Source: a bacterium (GTDB lineage Bacteria; Gemmatimonadota; Glassbacteria; GWA2-58-10). From it: a stretch of DNA of 58,298 nt. The stretch spans positions 1-58,298 of the forward strand of contig JAJFUG010000165.1 of the NCBI GenBank assembly GCA_021372515.1, given 5' to 3'. The notes below the pieces were generated by a model. It made no database searches and was not told the origin of the DNA. It was given only the letters and a program-made list of their open reading frames with translations. Both the position numbers and the translations under genes were made by a program. Below, piece by piece: positions 18,192-27,647 of this stretch. How positions within the stretch are numbered: position 1 is the first letter of the stretch; each line of letters opens with the position of its first letter.

Positions 18192-20213
18192 TCAGCGCTC
18201 CCCGATCTGCAAATTCATACGGGTGCAATGGTTGCGGTGGAACTGGAACGCCTGCAGCAGCAACTCTTTCCCGTAGCGCTGATCCGGCTGCCAGAAGTAG
18301 CAGTACGACTCGTTTTTCAGCGCCAGCTCGACCGTACTTCCCAATGCTGTGGACGGCGAAATCAGAAGGCGCGAAGTGTGGTCCTGCACGCTGGTCCACT
18401 CCAACTCCTTGGGCTCGGCGATATCGCCGCAGACCGTGACCGCGCCGTCCGGGCAGAACACTTTCGCGCGGTGCCAGGTGCCCTTGTCCAGCGGGTCGAG
18501 GCCCTGCGGCGTGCGGACCCAGATTGTCACCTCCTCGCCCGGCTCGGCGATCCCGTTGCCGTTGCCGCGCCCCTCCTCCACGGTCCGCTGATAGACCGAG
18601 CCGCCGCCCTGGTTGCCGCGCTGGCGGAACACCGGCAGGCTCAGCCCGCGGCCGTCGAACACCAGAGCCGAGTCCGGCGCGGCCAGCGGACTGGGCAGCA
18701 CCCGCACATCCACACGGTAGTCCTGGCCGTACCAGCCCTTCCAAGTGACATGCACGTTAAGACGGCAGTGGGCCATGTCCCCGTCGGTGGAGACAAAGCT
18801 CTGGCTGAACCGGTCGCTCAGGTCCACAATCTGCCCCGGGGCCAGGGAATCGACCTCCACCTCAGCCCCCTCGAGGCTCACGGTCGGGTACTCGCTCGAC
18901 AGGCTGAAACGCAGGCCGTGCACCGTGACCCCGCAGGTGTTGATAAAGCGCAGAGGAAGGTGCAGCGTGCGGTCGGGGAACACCACCGGCTCCTCATCCT
19001 GGCCCAGCGGCAGCAACACCGGGGCGCGCGCCTCCTGGCCGTTGAGCACGGCGATATCGTGGCCTGCCCCGTCCAACACGAAACTCAGGCGTCCCTCGCG
19101 GCTGGAGCGGACCTCGTAGAAATTCACGCTCCGGTCGCGGTGGCTGTAGTCCATGACCCGGTAGGCCTTGGCGTTGCCGTAGCTGTCGGGAGTGGCTATA
19201 TGCAGGCTCTGGCCCTCCACGGCCGGGCCATCCGGGGCCCAGGCGCGGGTGAACACCCGCAGGTAGCCGAACTGGGCGTCGCGCAGGCAGACATAGCCCG
19301 GTTTCTTGCCCCCCACCTCCACATTCCAGCCCCAGAGAGAGAAGCGCGGCCAGGCGTTGTCGTGGTCGAAACTGCGCGGCAAGTCGGCCAGAGATTTGTC
19401 CGCAAAGGCCTGCATATGGAAATCCAGGGTCTCGGCCAGGCCGTTTACCCAGTGACGGTGGTACTCCTCCTGTCGGAAACAATAGTCCACCTCGGGCGTG
19501 CGGGAATAGACCTCGTTCAGCCCCAGGTGGTACTGGCTGATGTAGTCGCCGCTGTTGCGGATGAGGCGGATTTTCTGGTGGTAATTGTTCCGCACGTGGT
19601 CTTTCAGGTAATAGAGCACCCGCGACCCCGGCGCGCCGACCCAGAACTCATGGCCCGGGTTGTAGCTGCTGGCGCTGCCGACAATGTCCGGGTAGCGCCC
19701 GGCCAGGTAGAGCGACATGAACCCGCCCATCGACAGCCCACAGGTGGCGCGGTGCTGACGGTCGGCGACAGTGCGGAAAGTGCTGTCGATGTGGGCGACC
19801 AGCTCCAGGAAATAGGGGCCGAAATCCATCTCGCCGTCTTCGGGCTGGATATCGTAGGGGCTGCCGCTATAGAACGAGGAGTAGTTCTTCTCCACGTACC
19901 CGTCCCAGCGCACCGCGATCACGTCGTGGCTCTTCACGTAATCGATCATCGCCGGCAGCGACACCTGCTGCCCGTCACCGTAAGGCTCACCGCAATAGCG
20001 TGAGCTGTGGCCGTGGAAATAATAGACCACCGGGTAGCGCTTGCCGCTGGTCTCATAGCCGGCGGGCAGAATAATCCGGTAGTGGCGCCACTGCTGGAAA
20101 GTGTTGCTCCAGTGGGTCAGGTCCTGGAAATCAGCGCTCACGGCCTGAAGACGAGAGCCAGCCATAAAAAATGACAGGCAGGTCAGCCAGAGAATCAGGT
20201 TTTTTCCATGCAT
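18192..20213 (-). CDS. Secreted esterase (alpha/beta-hydrolase, esterase D-like) with C-terminal beta domains
   Basis: A 673-residue exported protein. After a signal peptide (about 1-24) comes a hydrolase domain with RHYRIILPAGYE, PVVYYFHGHSS (oxyanion region) and the nucleophile elbow GLSMGG (Ser near residue 160), as in esterase D/acetyl-xylan esterases. The C-terminal ~370 residues look like beta-sandwich modules, one with a NEW1/CARDB-like pattern (GVTVHGLRFSLSSEYPTVSLEGAEV, LAPGQIVDLSDRF). It is the last gene of a six-gene - strand cluster with an acyltransferase, suggesting it removes or edits acyl groups on a surface glycan. ATG 20213 has GAGG upstream. Confidence 0.75.
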   Translation of the reverse strand: MHGKNLILWLTCLSFFMAGSRLQAVSADFQDLTHWSNTFQQWRHYRIILPAGYETSGKRYPVVYYFHGHSSRYCGEPYGDGQQVSLPAMIDYVKSHDVIAVRWDGYVEKNYSSFYSGSPYDIQPEDGEMDFGPYFLELVAHIDSTFRTVADRQHRATCGLSMGGFMSLYLAGRYPDIVGSASSYNPGHEFWVGAPGSRVLYYLKDHVRNNYHQKIRLIRNSGDYISQYHLGLNEVYSRTPEVDYCFRQEEYHRHWVNGLAETLDFHMQAFADKSLADLPRSFDHDNAWPRFSLWGWNVEVGGKKPGYVCLRDAQFGYLRVFTRAWAPDGPAVEGQSLHIATPDSYGNAKAYRVMDYSHRDRSVNFYEVRSSREGRLSFVLDGAGHDIAVLNGQEARAPVLLPLGQDEEPVVFPDRTLHLPLRFINTCGVTVHGLRFSLSSEYPTVSLEGAEVEVDSLAPGQIVDLSDRFSQSFVSTDGDMAHCRLNVHVTWKGWYGQDYRVDVRVLPSPLAAPDSALVFDGRGLSLPVFRQRGNQGGGSVYQRTVEEGRGNGNGIAEPGEEVTIWVRTPQGLDPLDKGTWHRAKVFCPDGAVTVCGDIAEPKELEWTSVQDHTSRLLISPSTALGSTVELALKNESYCYFWQPDQRYGKELLLQAFQFHRNHCTRMNLQIGER

Positions 20214-20224
20214 TCCGCTGCTCC

Positions 20225-21628
20225 TCAGAACTGGAAGTAGAGGAAGGGGCTTTCTTTATCCAACCAAAGCACGCACAAGACAAGCGCGAGCGCAGGTATG
20301 AAAGCGGGAATCCGGATTTTCTTGAACTCGATCTCCCAGGTGTTAGGCGCCCGCCAGACCCAGACCAGCATGAATCCCAGCATGGCGATCAGCCTAAGGC
20401 CCAACTGGTGGCGTACAAGATCGAGCGGTTCGAAACCGTTGAGCCCGGTCATGCTTTTCAGCACCTGCCAGGCCATCCCGAAACTGACCGAACGGAAAAA
20501 CACCCAGCCCACAAGGACACAGACAAAGGTGAATACCCGGTTGAATGCGCGGCTACGGCTGGTCAGGCCGGCGGCGCGCATCAGATTGTGGCAGATCAGG
20601 AGCAAGCCGTGGTAAAGGCCCCATATTACGAAAGTCCAGGCTGCACCGTGCCACAGCCCGCCCAGGAACATCGTGATGGACAGGTTCCGCAGAGTTGCCA
20701 GACGCCCATGTCGGTTGCCACCCAGGGGGATGTAGAGATAATCCCGCAGCCAGTGGCTCAGGGTGATATGCCAGCGGTTCCAGAAATCGGATATGTTCTC
20801 GGCCTTGTAAGGTGAGTTGAAATTCATCGGGAAACGGAAACCCAGCATGTAGCCCAGGCCCACCGCCATATCGCTGTAGCCGGAAAAGTCGAAATAAATC
20901 TGGAAGGCGTAGCCGAGCATGGCCGACCAGGAGCCGAAAAAGCCCAGGTTCCAGTACTGGGCAAGCAGAGGATCGATCTTTTCCGCCACCATGTCGGCGA
21001 AGAATATTTTCTTGACCAGCCCACAGGCGAAAAAGTACAGCCCCAGCTTGGCGTAATCCCGGTCGAGACGTTTGGGGATGCTGCGCAACTGGGCCTCGAT
21101 CTCGGAAAAGCGCACGATCGGTCCGGCAACCAGTTGCGGAAACATCGAGACAAAGCAGGCGAAAGTGAGGAAATCATCGACCGGATCGATTTCACCCCGG
21201 TAAATGTCGATTGTGTAGCTCATCGACTGGAACGTGTAGAACGAAATTCCCACCGGCAGGATGATGTTCATCAGAGAAAGAAGCGGCTCCCCCCCGGACA
21301 TCACGCTGAGCGAGTTAAGGCTGCGCACCGCGAAATCGTAATATTTGAAAAAACCGAGCAGCGACAGGTTGGCGCACATCGCCGCCACAAACCAGAAGCG
21401 CCGGACCACCAGCCTGTCCCGTGCAGCGAATATCTGCCTCCCGGCGACATAGTCGATCATCGAGCTGAACAGCATCAGGAACGTGAAACGCCAGTCCCAG
21501 TAGCCATAAAATATGAAGCTGCCAACAGTCAGCAGCAGAAGACGCAGGCGGGTCTTCTCGATTGACCACCAGAAAAGCAGCACCAGAGGCAGAAAGACGA
21601 AGATGAATATGTAGCTGTTAAAAAGAAT
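20225..21628 (-). CDS. MBOAT-family O-acyltransferase (AlgI/DltB-like), probable ATT start
   Basis: Membrane-bound O-acyltransferase expected to move acyl groups across the membrane onto an exported polymer. It is polytopic, with DFWNRWHITLSHWLRDYLYIPLGGNRHG and the catalytic-type His in LGGLWHGAAWTF. The family usually begins (M)LFNSYIFIF; that exact sequence is encoded upstream of the first GTG. The only ribosome-binding site, AGGAGG, lies six bases before an ATT at 21628-21626, and no ATG, GTG or TTG occurs in frame between the upstream TGA and that ATT. I therefore place the start at ATT 21628 (467 residues); the fallback is GTG 21583, which lacks a binding site and would lose the first conserved helix. 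It overlaps the SGNH gene end by 11 bases. Confidence 0.85.
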   Translation of the reverse strand: MLFNSYIFIFVFLPLVLLFWWSIEKTRLRLLLLTVGSFIFYGYWDWRFTFLMLFSSMIDYVAGRQIFAARDRLVVRRFWFVAAMCANLSLLGFFKYYDFAVRSLNSLSVMSGGEPLLSLMNIILPVGISFYTFQSMSYTIDIYRGEIDPVDDFLTFACFVSMFPQLVAGPIVRFSEIEAQLRSIPKRLDRDYAKLGLYFFACGLVKKIFFADMVAEKIDPLLAQYWNLGFFGSWSAMLGYAFQIYFDFSGYSDMAVGLGYMLGFRFPMNFNSPYKAENISDFWNRWHITLSHWLRDYLYIPLGGNRHGRLATLRNLSITMFLGGLWHGAAWTFVIWGLYHGLLLICHNLMRAAGLTSRSRAFNRVFTFVCVLVGWVFFRSVSFGMAWQVLKSMTGLNGFEPLDLVRHQLGLRLIAMLGFMLVWVWRAPNTWEIEFKKIRIPAFIPALALVLCVLWLDKESPFLYFQF

Positions 21629-22724
21629 GATGCACCTCCTGCTCCATCTGCTTCAGGACATAATCGGCCATCCGGTTCGAATTCTCCGCAAACATGTGAA
21701 TTTCATCATAAAATTTGTCCGGGTCGCCGCCGAAAGAGTCGATATTCTGGGCATCCACCAGAACGACTCCCTCGCTCGCCGCCAGACGGTGCATAAGGGT
21801 GTTCCACTCGGCGTTGAGACGCTCGAAATCGCTCCCCTTTAGGCTTTTGAGCAACTGGGGATGGTAAGGCAGCATGACCGCCACCAGATGGATGCCTCGC
21901 TTGCGGCACAGTGCTGCCAGTTTCCTGAAACACTCGGTCCTGAACTCTGAAATCCCGCCGAAAGATGCGAAATCATTCCGGTAGGTCCTCTCGGCCTGAA
22001 CGAGTGCCACCCGAAGTTTTTCGGGTCCGGTTCTGTCGGCGGCGCTCTCCTCGGAGGCGTTATAGACCAGTGTCCCCAGGCTGTCGAACTTGTAGCTGCT
22101 TTCCCACTTCCCCCTCTCCAAATACTGTCGCACGGCTCGGACGCTCATCGCGGTCTGATGGTAAGAAAGTCCTTTGGTGAATTTGATCCAGCCTACATTC
22201 ATGGAAAACAACAGCGGGTTAATCTGCTCACTTTCTATGTAATAGGACAGCTCGGGGTAATATTTGAGCAGGTTGTCGCTCTGGTAGTACCCCCGGAACG
22301 CGTGGATATCCAGTCCCACTATGACCGTACGGGGTTGAATATCGAGCTTGAGGACACAATAGCGCAGAAGGGACAGGAAATCCTCAGTCCGGGCATGGTT
22401 CACCGCGAGATTGAATCCACGCTGCCCGGTAAGGGCCTGTATTGTCTCCGGGGCCACCCGCATCATGCGAGACGATCCCAGGATTATCAGTTCAGGCTTT
22501 TCGGCACGAGAGGCCAGCAGGTCGATTTTCTCGCGCCGGTCAACCCAGATCACCGGTTTGAGAACCCTGAACGGATAGATGCCATATGGATTTATCACCA
22601 TGTTCACGGTCAGGACTGCCCCGCACAGGATGACAAACCAGAGGATTATCCAGCGTACATGCTTTCCCGCGGATGCCGACTGTTCCACGTCCCCGGCACC
22701 GAGATTGTTCCCCGCCTCTGACAT
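21618..22724 (-). CDS. MBOAT-associated SGNH-like protein (DltD/AlgX type)
   Basis: A 368-residue protein with one membrane helix near residues 25-48 and a periplasmic SGNH-hydrolase-like domain. LIILGSSRMMRV carries the block I Ser, GFNLAVNHA the block II region and FYDEIHMFAEN the Asp-x-x-His block V motif. Such proteins accompany MBOAT acyltransferases and complete O-acetylation of alginate, cellulose or other polymers. Its 3' end overlaps the MBOAT gene, so translation is probably coupled. ATG 22724 lies 18 bases after the MttB-like stop. Confidence 0.8.
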   Translation of the reverse strand: MSEAGNNLGAGDVEQSASAGKHVRWIILWFVILCGAVLTVNMVINPYGIYPFRVLKPVIWVDRREKIDLLASRAEKPELIILGSSRMMRVAPETIQALTGQRGFNLAVNHARTEDFLSLLRYCVLKLDIQPRTVIVGLDIHAFRGYYQSDNLLKYYPELSYYIESEQINPLLFSMNVGWIKFTKGLSYHQTAMSVRAVRQYLERGKWESSYKFDSLGTLVYNASEESAADRTGPEKLRVALVQAERTYRNDFASFGGISEFRTECFRKLAALCRKRGIHLVAVMLPYHPQLLKSLKGSDFERLNAEWNTLMHRLAASEGVVLVDAQNIDSFGGDPDKFYDEIHMFAENSNRMADYVLKQMEQEVHHSF

Positions 22725-22742
22725 TGGCTCGCTCTTGTTCGT

Positions 22743-24146
22743 TCAGATGCCCAGTTTATGTTCAATCCGGTCGAGCTCGCGGCTCTGTTCCGGGGAAAGT
22801 TCCGGCACTCGTGTCCGTCCGATGATCGCCTCGGCCTCCAGCGCGGCCTTGTCCTGCAGGGCCAGGCCACCTTTCGACTCCCAGGTCTCGCGGCGGTCGC
22901 GGCAGAAAAGGACTGTCTCGTAGAACTCGGCCTGGAAATGCTCGAACGTGTGCTCGCTGGCCAGGTAGCTGCCGCAGGGGCCGATCCGGTCGATCAGCTC
23001 CAGGGCCAGGCTGTCCGGGTTGACCTCGATCCCGCGTACGAAACGCCGGGCCTGCCCGATTATCTCGTTGTCGATCACGGTCTGGGCGTAGCTGATGCAG
23101 AGCTCGCTCTCCAGGGTGCCCGCGCCCCAGACCAGCCCCACTCCGGCCAGGGAGTGGGTCAGAATGGACATGCATTTTTCCACCGCGCTCTGGCTGTCGG
23201 CCAGCATGCTGTCCGAGCTGGCCCAGGAGGCGGAGGGCAGGTTGTAGAAAGCGGCGAGCTGAGCCCCGGCCGCGGCGAGAAGGCAGTTCTCGGGCCCGCC
23301 GGTGACAGCGGTGCCGGTGCGCATGTCCATGATATGGGCGAACCCCAGGTTGTGGATACAGGGACGGCCCGGCTCCAGCACCTGGTTGAGCACGATTCCG
23401 GCCAGGATCTCGGCGTTGCCCACCGTGACCGCGCCGGCCAGGGTGACCGGAGCGGTGCCTCCGGCCATCGGCTCGCCGTTTATCATCACCGGGATACCGT
23501 GCCCGGCGCTGCGGTAGAACACATCCAGGGCCAGGTTGGTCCAGCGCAGCGGCCCGTGCGCGGTGAACCCCAGGCTGAACAGCGGCCGTTTTGCCAGGCT
23601 CTCACCACCCAGCAGAACCGCCGCCATCTCGACAATCGCCGCGGTGCCCTCCGGCGAAAACGAGAGGACTCGCACATGCTTGAGCGTGTTCTCGACCATG
23701 GTGCGGAACCCGGCCACATCACGGAAGCGCGGGGGGGCGTCTTTCACGCTCACCCCCACCACTCCGTCCAGGTTCGGCAGGCCCTCGACCAGACGGCTCA
23801 GGCGGGCCAGCTCGGCGCGGTCGAACTCATGCTTGCCCCGGCTGTCAAACAGGTTCATCGCCGCGGCGGTCCAGAAAGTAGAGCCCTTGCCCGGGCCGAT
23901 CTCCCAGGACTTGTCGCCCCGGCCGCAGAACCGGACCGTGGAGGGGGCCAGACCCAGGCATTCCTCGACCAGGGCTCGCGGCAGGCGGACTGTCTCGCTG
24001 TCCTGTCCCGGCTGTGCCCCACGGGCCAGAAGCGCCGCGCGGATTGGCTCGTGCTCCAGCTTGACACCTGTTGTTTCGAGCACTGCCAGGGTGGCCTCGT
24101 GAATCTGTCTCAGACCGTCTTCGCTAAAAACCGTGCTTCGGATCAC
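22743..24146 (-). CDS. MttB-family (trimethylamine methyltransferase-like) protein, non-pyrrolysine
   Basis: A 467-residue protein of the MttB superfamily, corrinoid-dependent methyltransferases for quaternary amines such as glycine betaine. Typical segments are LAVLETTGVKLEH, GFTAHGPLRWTNLALDVFY, GAVTVGNAEILAGIVLNQV and GTLESELCISYAQTVIDNEI. The frame is continuous with no internal amber codon, so it is a non-pyrrolysine member. I chose GTG 24146 because AGGAGG lies six bases before it; a TTG 21 bases upstream would place the binding site inside the gene. No corrinoid protein or activase is adjacent, and its neighbours are envelope-glycan genes. Confidence 0.75.
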   Translation of the reverse strand: MIRSTVFSEDGLRQIHEATLAVLETTGVKLEHEPIRAALLARGAQPGQDSETVRLPRALVEECLGLAPSTVRFCGRGDKSWEIGPGKGSTFWTAAAMNLFDSRGKHEFDRAELARLSRLVEGLPNLDGVVGVSVKDAPPRFRDVAGFRTMVENTLKHVRVLSFSPEGTAAIVEMAAVLLGGESLAKRPLFSLGFTAHGPLRWTNLALDVFYRSAGHGIPVMINGEPMAGGTAPVTLAGAVTVGNAEILAGIVLNQVLEPGRPCIHNLGFAHIMDMRTGTAVTGGPENCLLAAAGAQLAAFYNLPSASWASSDSMLADSQSAVEKCMSILTHSLAGVGLVWGAGTLESELCISYAQTVIDNEIIGQARRFVRGIEVNPDSLALELIDRIGPCGSYLASEHTFEHFQAEFYETVLFCRDRRETWESKGGLALQDKAALEAEAIIGRTRVPELSPEQSRELDRIEHKLGI

Positions 24147-24188
24147 GCAAGCCCTCCTGAATAACAAATGCTCTTTGGGAAAATGCTG

Positions 24189-25514
24189 TCACCAGAGGCC
24201 GACAGCGCTCAGTATTCCAGCCAGGAACTCCTTGATCGCACCACCCCAGACCAGTGCTGCGACACTGCTCAACAGCATTAGCACGGGCAACCCCAGCCAG
24301 AGAAGATGACGGCTGAGTGTCTGCTCCAGCCGGAGCCAGCCGGCCGCAGCCAGCGGCATCAGCATCGGCTCCACCGGAAGGCGCAGACGAGGCGAGCCGT
24401 AGGTTGCCAGGCTGATCAGAAAAAAATAAAGCGTCACCCCAAGCGGAACCAGATAATCCTTCCAGCCCCGGGGACTGAACAGCCAGGGCAGGGTCAGAAG
24501 AATCAGCCAGACATACCAGGGATTGACAATCCCCTCGCCGTGGCCGAGAATTTCCCAGTCCACCGGGACCCAGAAAAAGAGCGCCTTCCTGAGCGCAATG
24601 CAAACCGATCCGGCCGGGTCCTGGCGCAACCTTTGGATGGCTATCCGACGCATCGCCCGGTCGAATTCGAGCTCCGGTAGGTCGAAAACGTACCTGTCCT
24701 CGGGCGGCAGATCCTGCGACCGCAGGTTCATCCCGAACCCGTGCCCGCCGGGCGGGAAATTGCCGATGTAAAGCACCATTCCGCTGTTGGTGCCCCCGGG
24801 CAGAAAAGCGTGGAACACTCTCCAGTTGCGTGCTGTCCAGGGGGCGAGCGCCGTGCCGAACGCGGCGCAGAAAAGGAGTGCGCTCCACAGCCGACGGCTG
24901 TCTCTTTCCCTCCAGGCCAGGACCGTGAGCCAGAGCACGACAAGCGGCGCCAGGTACAGGGTGACCGCGCGGGTCAGGCACGAAAGCCCCAGCAGCAGAC
25001 CGGCCAGGGCGGCCCAGGATATTTTCCTCGTGCGCAGGTGCAGGACAAGACTGTAGCAGGCGGCCACCAGGAAGAAAACAAAGAGCGTCTCGGTCAGGAT
25101 GCGGCTGGCGACCAGGGCGAGCGGCCAGTAGAGCGCCAGGATCACTCCGGCGGCCAGCCCGGCCCGCTCCCCGGCCAGACAGCGGGTCATCACGGCCAGC
25201 AGCACCGCGGTCAGGGCGCTGAGCACTATCTGTATCAGGAGAACGGCGACAACGCTGCCGTCGCAGAGCGTGTACACCGCAGCCAGAAAAAGCGGGTACA
25301 ACGGCTGGACCACCGCCGTGGGATGGCCCTCGTTGAGCAGGCCCGCACCGGCGCGAAGGCCCTCGGCCATGAGCTGGTAAAGAAAGGAATCCTTGATCAG
25401 CGGCGTGCCCAGCTCCGGCAGCCTGAACCCCAGGGCGGCGAGCCGCACGAGCAGCGCCAGCAGGAACACGCTCAGCCGCGGGTGTGACAGGATTGTCTTT
25501 TTCACTGTCTGCAC
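24189..25514 (-). CDS. GT-C glycosyltransferase (ArnT/GT39-like), membrane
   Basis: A 441-residue polytopic membrane protein. The first loop has the acidic FRLPELGTPLIKDSFLY, followed by HPTAVVQPLYPLFLAAVY, ILALYWPLALVASRILTETLFVFFLVA and helical repeats typical of dolichyl/undecaprenyl-phosphate-sugar-dependent (GT-C) transferases. It would add a sugar from a polyprenyl carrier on the outer face of the membrane. The start codon GTG 25514 has GGAG about 11 bases before it. Gaps to its neighbours are 19 and 42 bases. Confidence 0.75.
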   Translation of the reverse strand: MQTVKKTILSHPRLSVFLLALLVRLAALGFRLPELGTPLIKDSFLYQLMAEGLRAGAGLLNEGHPTAVVQPLYPLFLAAVYTLCDGSVVAVLLIQIVLSALTAVLLAVMTRCLAGERAGLAAGVILALYWPLALVASRILTETLFVFFLVAACYSLVLHLRTRKISWAALAGLLLGLSCLTRAVTLYLAPLVVLWLTVLAWRERDSRRLWSALLFCAAFGTALAPWTARNWRVFHAFLPGGTNSGMVLYIGNFPPGGHGFGMNLRSQDLPPEDRYVFDLPELEFDRAMRRIAIQRLRQDPAGSVCIALRKALFFWVPVDWEILGHGEGIVNPWYVWLILLTLPWLFSPRGWKDYLVPLGVTLYFFLISLATYGSPRLRLPVEPMLMPLAAAGWLRLEQTLSRHLLWLGLPVLMLLSSVAALVWGGAIKEFLAGILSAVGLW

Positions 25515-25533
25515 TGTCGGCTCGACTCCGCTC

Positions 25534-26937
25534 TCAAAGGTTTACAGGAAGGCCCGTGGCCCTAAGGGGAAGACTGTCGGCAGGCGCTTTCCCCTCAGCC
25601 GGAGCGCCGCTGGAGCGAAGCAGACGCACCCGGGAGGGCTGTCCCGCCACCCCGCGCTCGTTCACCGCCTGCACGCGGATCAGGTTCTCTCTCTCATGCA
25701 GCTTCCAGACAAAGGAGCCCGCCTCGCAACGGACCGGCGGCAGGCTGTCCACTCCGACCGCGAAATGCGAAAAGCCGGGGCAGAAAGTTTCCAGCGTGAC
25801 AAGCAACCGGGTTGCGTCCAAAGGGTACAGGCTCAGCCTGACCTGGTCCAGCGGCCAGTAGAGGTCCTCCACGCTTTCGGTGGATTGCCGGAACGCCAGG
25901 TTGTCCCGGCTTAACTGATCGGTCCATTCCACGGCGTTCATCACGGAGTTGGACAATGGGTGCCAGTGCGGGAATCGGTTGGTGAACCAGTCGTTGCGCA
26001 TGCGCACGGCGAAATCGCGGTAGAGTGAGAAGTAGAACTCCCGCTCCCTGTCGTCCATCTGACCACCGTCCACCCGCTCGATCACCGCCCGCTGACGGGC
26101 CGCCGTGTCGCGCAGGAGACGGTGTATCTCCAGCACGTTCAGCGCCTGTCCATCCAGCCACACCCGCAGACCGAAAAACGGGTCGAGCATGACCCACTTG
26201 CCCTGGCTGTCGCACCAGGCCTCCACCGTGACATGCCCGCCGGTGTCCGAGTTGAGCATCACATAGCGCCCGGTGTAACCAATGGCGGCCAGGGCCTGCA
26301 CAAGAGTGGTGCTGTACTCGCTGCACCAGAATTTCTCGCCGTTCAGGGTGCGGCTGAGGATATCCAGGGCGTTGAAATTGAAATCCACCTCCGGGATCAC
26401 CTGCGACACACTGTGCGGCCCGTGGAACACCCGGTATATCCACCGGTTGACCCGCCAGGGGACAGCGCAGTCCGGCGCCTCACCGCTCCGGGCCAGACTG
26501 TCCAGACCGTACAGCGTGCGCAGCGAATCCAGAAGCGGCTCGGCAGGAGGCTGGTAGCTGAAACCGAAACGGCCCTGCGGCAGGGCGCCGTTGTCGAAAC
26601 CGGCCTCCAGCACGGAATCCCCGGGCAGGGTGCGGTTCAGAAAGGCGCGGAGGGAATCGGCCGAGCGAATGGGGGCAGCGCCGGGAAGGCCGGCCGGGCA
26701 GAGGCAGGGGCCTGAGGCCGCGACAACCTGACGGCCGGCGTAGGGGTCCCAGATTTTCAGGGCCAGGGCCGCGCTCTCGGCCGCCACGCGCTTGGATAGC
26801 CAGATCGCCTGCCGCTGCCAGCTCCAGGGATTGAAAGTGTCGCCGCGCAGAAACAGAAGCGCCACAGCCAGAAAAAGCGAGAGCAGCGCAGCGGCCAGCA
26901 CTGAAAGCAGGACTGAGAAGCGAAGTAGCCTGTTCAT
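25534..26937 (-). CDS. Membrane-anchored transglutaminase-like protein
   Basis: A 467-residue protein with one N-terminal membrane helix (about 7-30) and an extracytoplasmic transglutaminase-like domain. The likely triad is C205 (EKFWCSEYSTTLVQALAAIGY), H235 (TGGHVTVEAW) and D252 (WVMLDPFFG). The C-terminal ~130 residues resemble an Ig-like beta domain. It is the first gene of the six-gene - strand cluster running to 18192. I chose ATG 26937 because the membrane helix starts just after it. Enzyme activity is not established. Confidence 0.7.
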   Translation of the reverse strand: MNRLLRFSVLLSVLAAALLSLFLAVALLFLRGDTFNPWSWQRQAIWLSKRVAAESAALALKIWDPYAGRQVVAASGPCLCPAGLPGAAPIRSADSLRAFLNRTLPGDSVLEAGFDNGALPQGRFGFSYQPPAEPLLDSLRTLYGLDSLARSGEAPDCAVPWRVNRWIYRVFHGPHSVSQVIPEVDFNFNALDILSRTLNGEKFWCSEYSTTLVQALAAIGYTGRYVMLNSDTGGHVTVEAWCDSQGKWVMLDPFFGLRVWLDGQALNVLEIHRLLRDTAARQRAVIERVDGGQMDDREREFYFSLYRDFAVRMRNDWFTNRFPHWHPLSNSVMNAVEWTDQLSRDNLAFRQSTESVEDLYWPLDQVRLSLYPLDATRLLVTLETFCPGFSHFAVGVDSLPPVRCEAGSFVWKLHERENLIRVQAVNERGVAGQPSRVRLLRSSGAPAEGKAPADSLPLRATGLPVNL

Positions 26938-27090
26938 CGCGGGCGCGGTTCTCCGTTGGTGTGGCAGTGTCGCGGCACGGGGTTGATTGTGTTGCTGCTG
27001 TGGGTGGTAATTTAGCCCAAGGGAGCCATAAATACAACACCGGCGCACGGAAAATGTCTGTTGCGCCGGTGACTGGCCTGTACGGGACGA

Positions 27091-27540
27091 TCAGGCAGGG
27101 TATTTATCCGTCAGGTAGTCGCGCAGGTAATGGTTCTCGGCTGCGGCGGCCTGGTGCAGCGCCTTGACCACGTCCCCGATCGAGAGCATCCCGAGCAGGC
27201 GCTCGCCCTGGATCACCGGGATATGGCGGATACGGTTGCCGGTCATCACCTGGAGCGTATACTCCAGCCTGTCCTCGACCAGGCAGACAATCAGACGGTC
27301 CCGCCCGGTCATCACCTCGCGCACCCGCATCGCGAGGAAATCCGGGCCGTGAGTGTAGCTGCGGCGCAGAAGGTCGCGCTCGGTCATGATCCCGGCGATC
27401 CGGTGCCCGGCGTCCTGCACCACCAGCGACCCGATATTGTGCTCCACCAGGGTGGCGATCGCCTCCCCGACAGTCTTTTCCTGATAGATCGTGTACACCT
27501 GCGTGCCTTTCGATTTCAGCAGGTCCCCGACTGTCTCCAC
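27091..27540 (-). CDS. Two-CBS-domain protein
   Basis: A 149-residue protein made of two CBS motifs: VGDLLKSKGTQVYTIYQEKTVGEAIATLVEHNIGSLVVQD... and VREVMTGRDRLIVCLVEDRLEYTLQVMTGNRIRHIPVI. CBS pairs bind adenosyl ligands and sense energy state. The start is GTG 27540 with AGGAGG close upstream. It is transcribed divergently from the sigma-54 regulator. Confidence 0.88.
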   Translation of the reverse strand: METVGDLLKSKGTQVYTIYQEKTVGEAIATLVEHNIGSLVVQDAGHRIAGIMTERDLLRRSYTHGPDFLAMRVREVMTGRDRLIVCLVEDRLEYTLQVMTGNRIRHIPVIQGERLLGMLSIGDVVKALHQAAAAENHYLRDYLTDKYPA

Positions 27541-27647
27541 CGTTCCTCCTGGGTTTAGGTGGCACGAACATGGAAATGATTTTATATACCATTCTAATTG
27601 TTAAAGCGTGGATAGTCAACAACGGCAGGCATTTGAAAAATGTGAGG

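Noticed and set aside
22743-24146. Pyrrolysine-containing trimethylamine methyltransferase
   Set aside because: The frame is continuous without an internal TAG, so it belongs to the non-pyrrolysine MttB group.
27560-27575. Second sigma-54 promoter (TGGCACGAACATGGAA) before the activator gene
   Set aside because: The -24 half is perfect, but the -12 box is TGGAA instead of TTGC, so the essential GC is missing.
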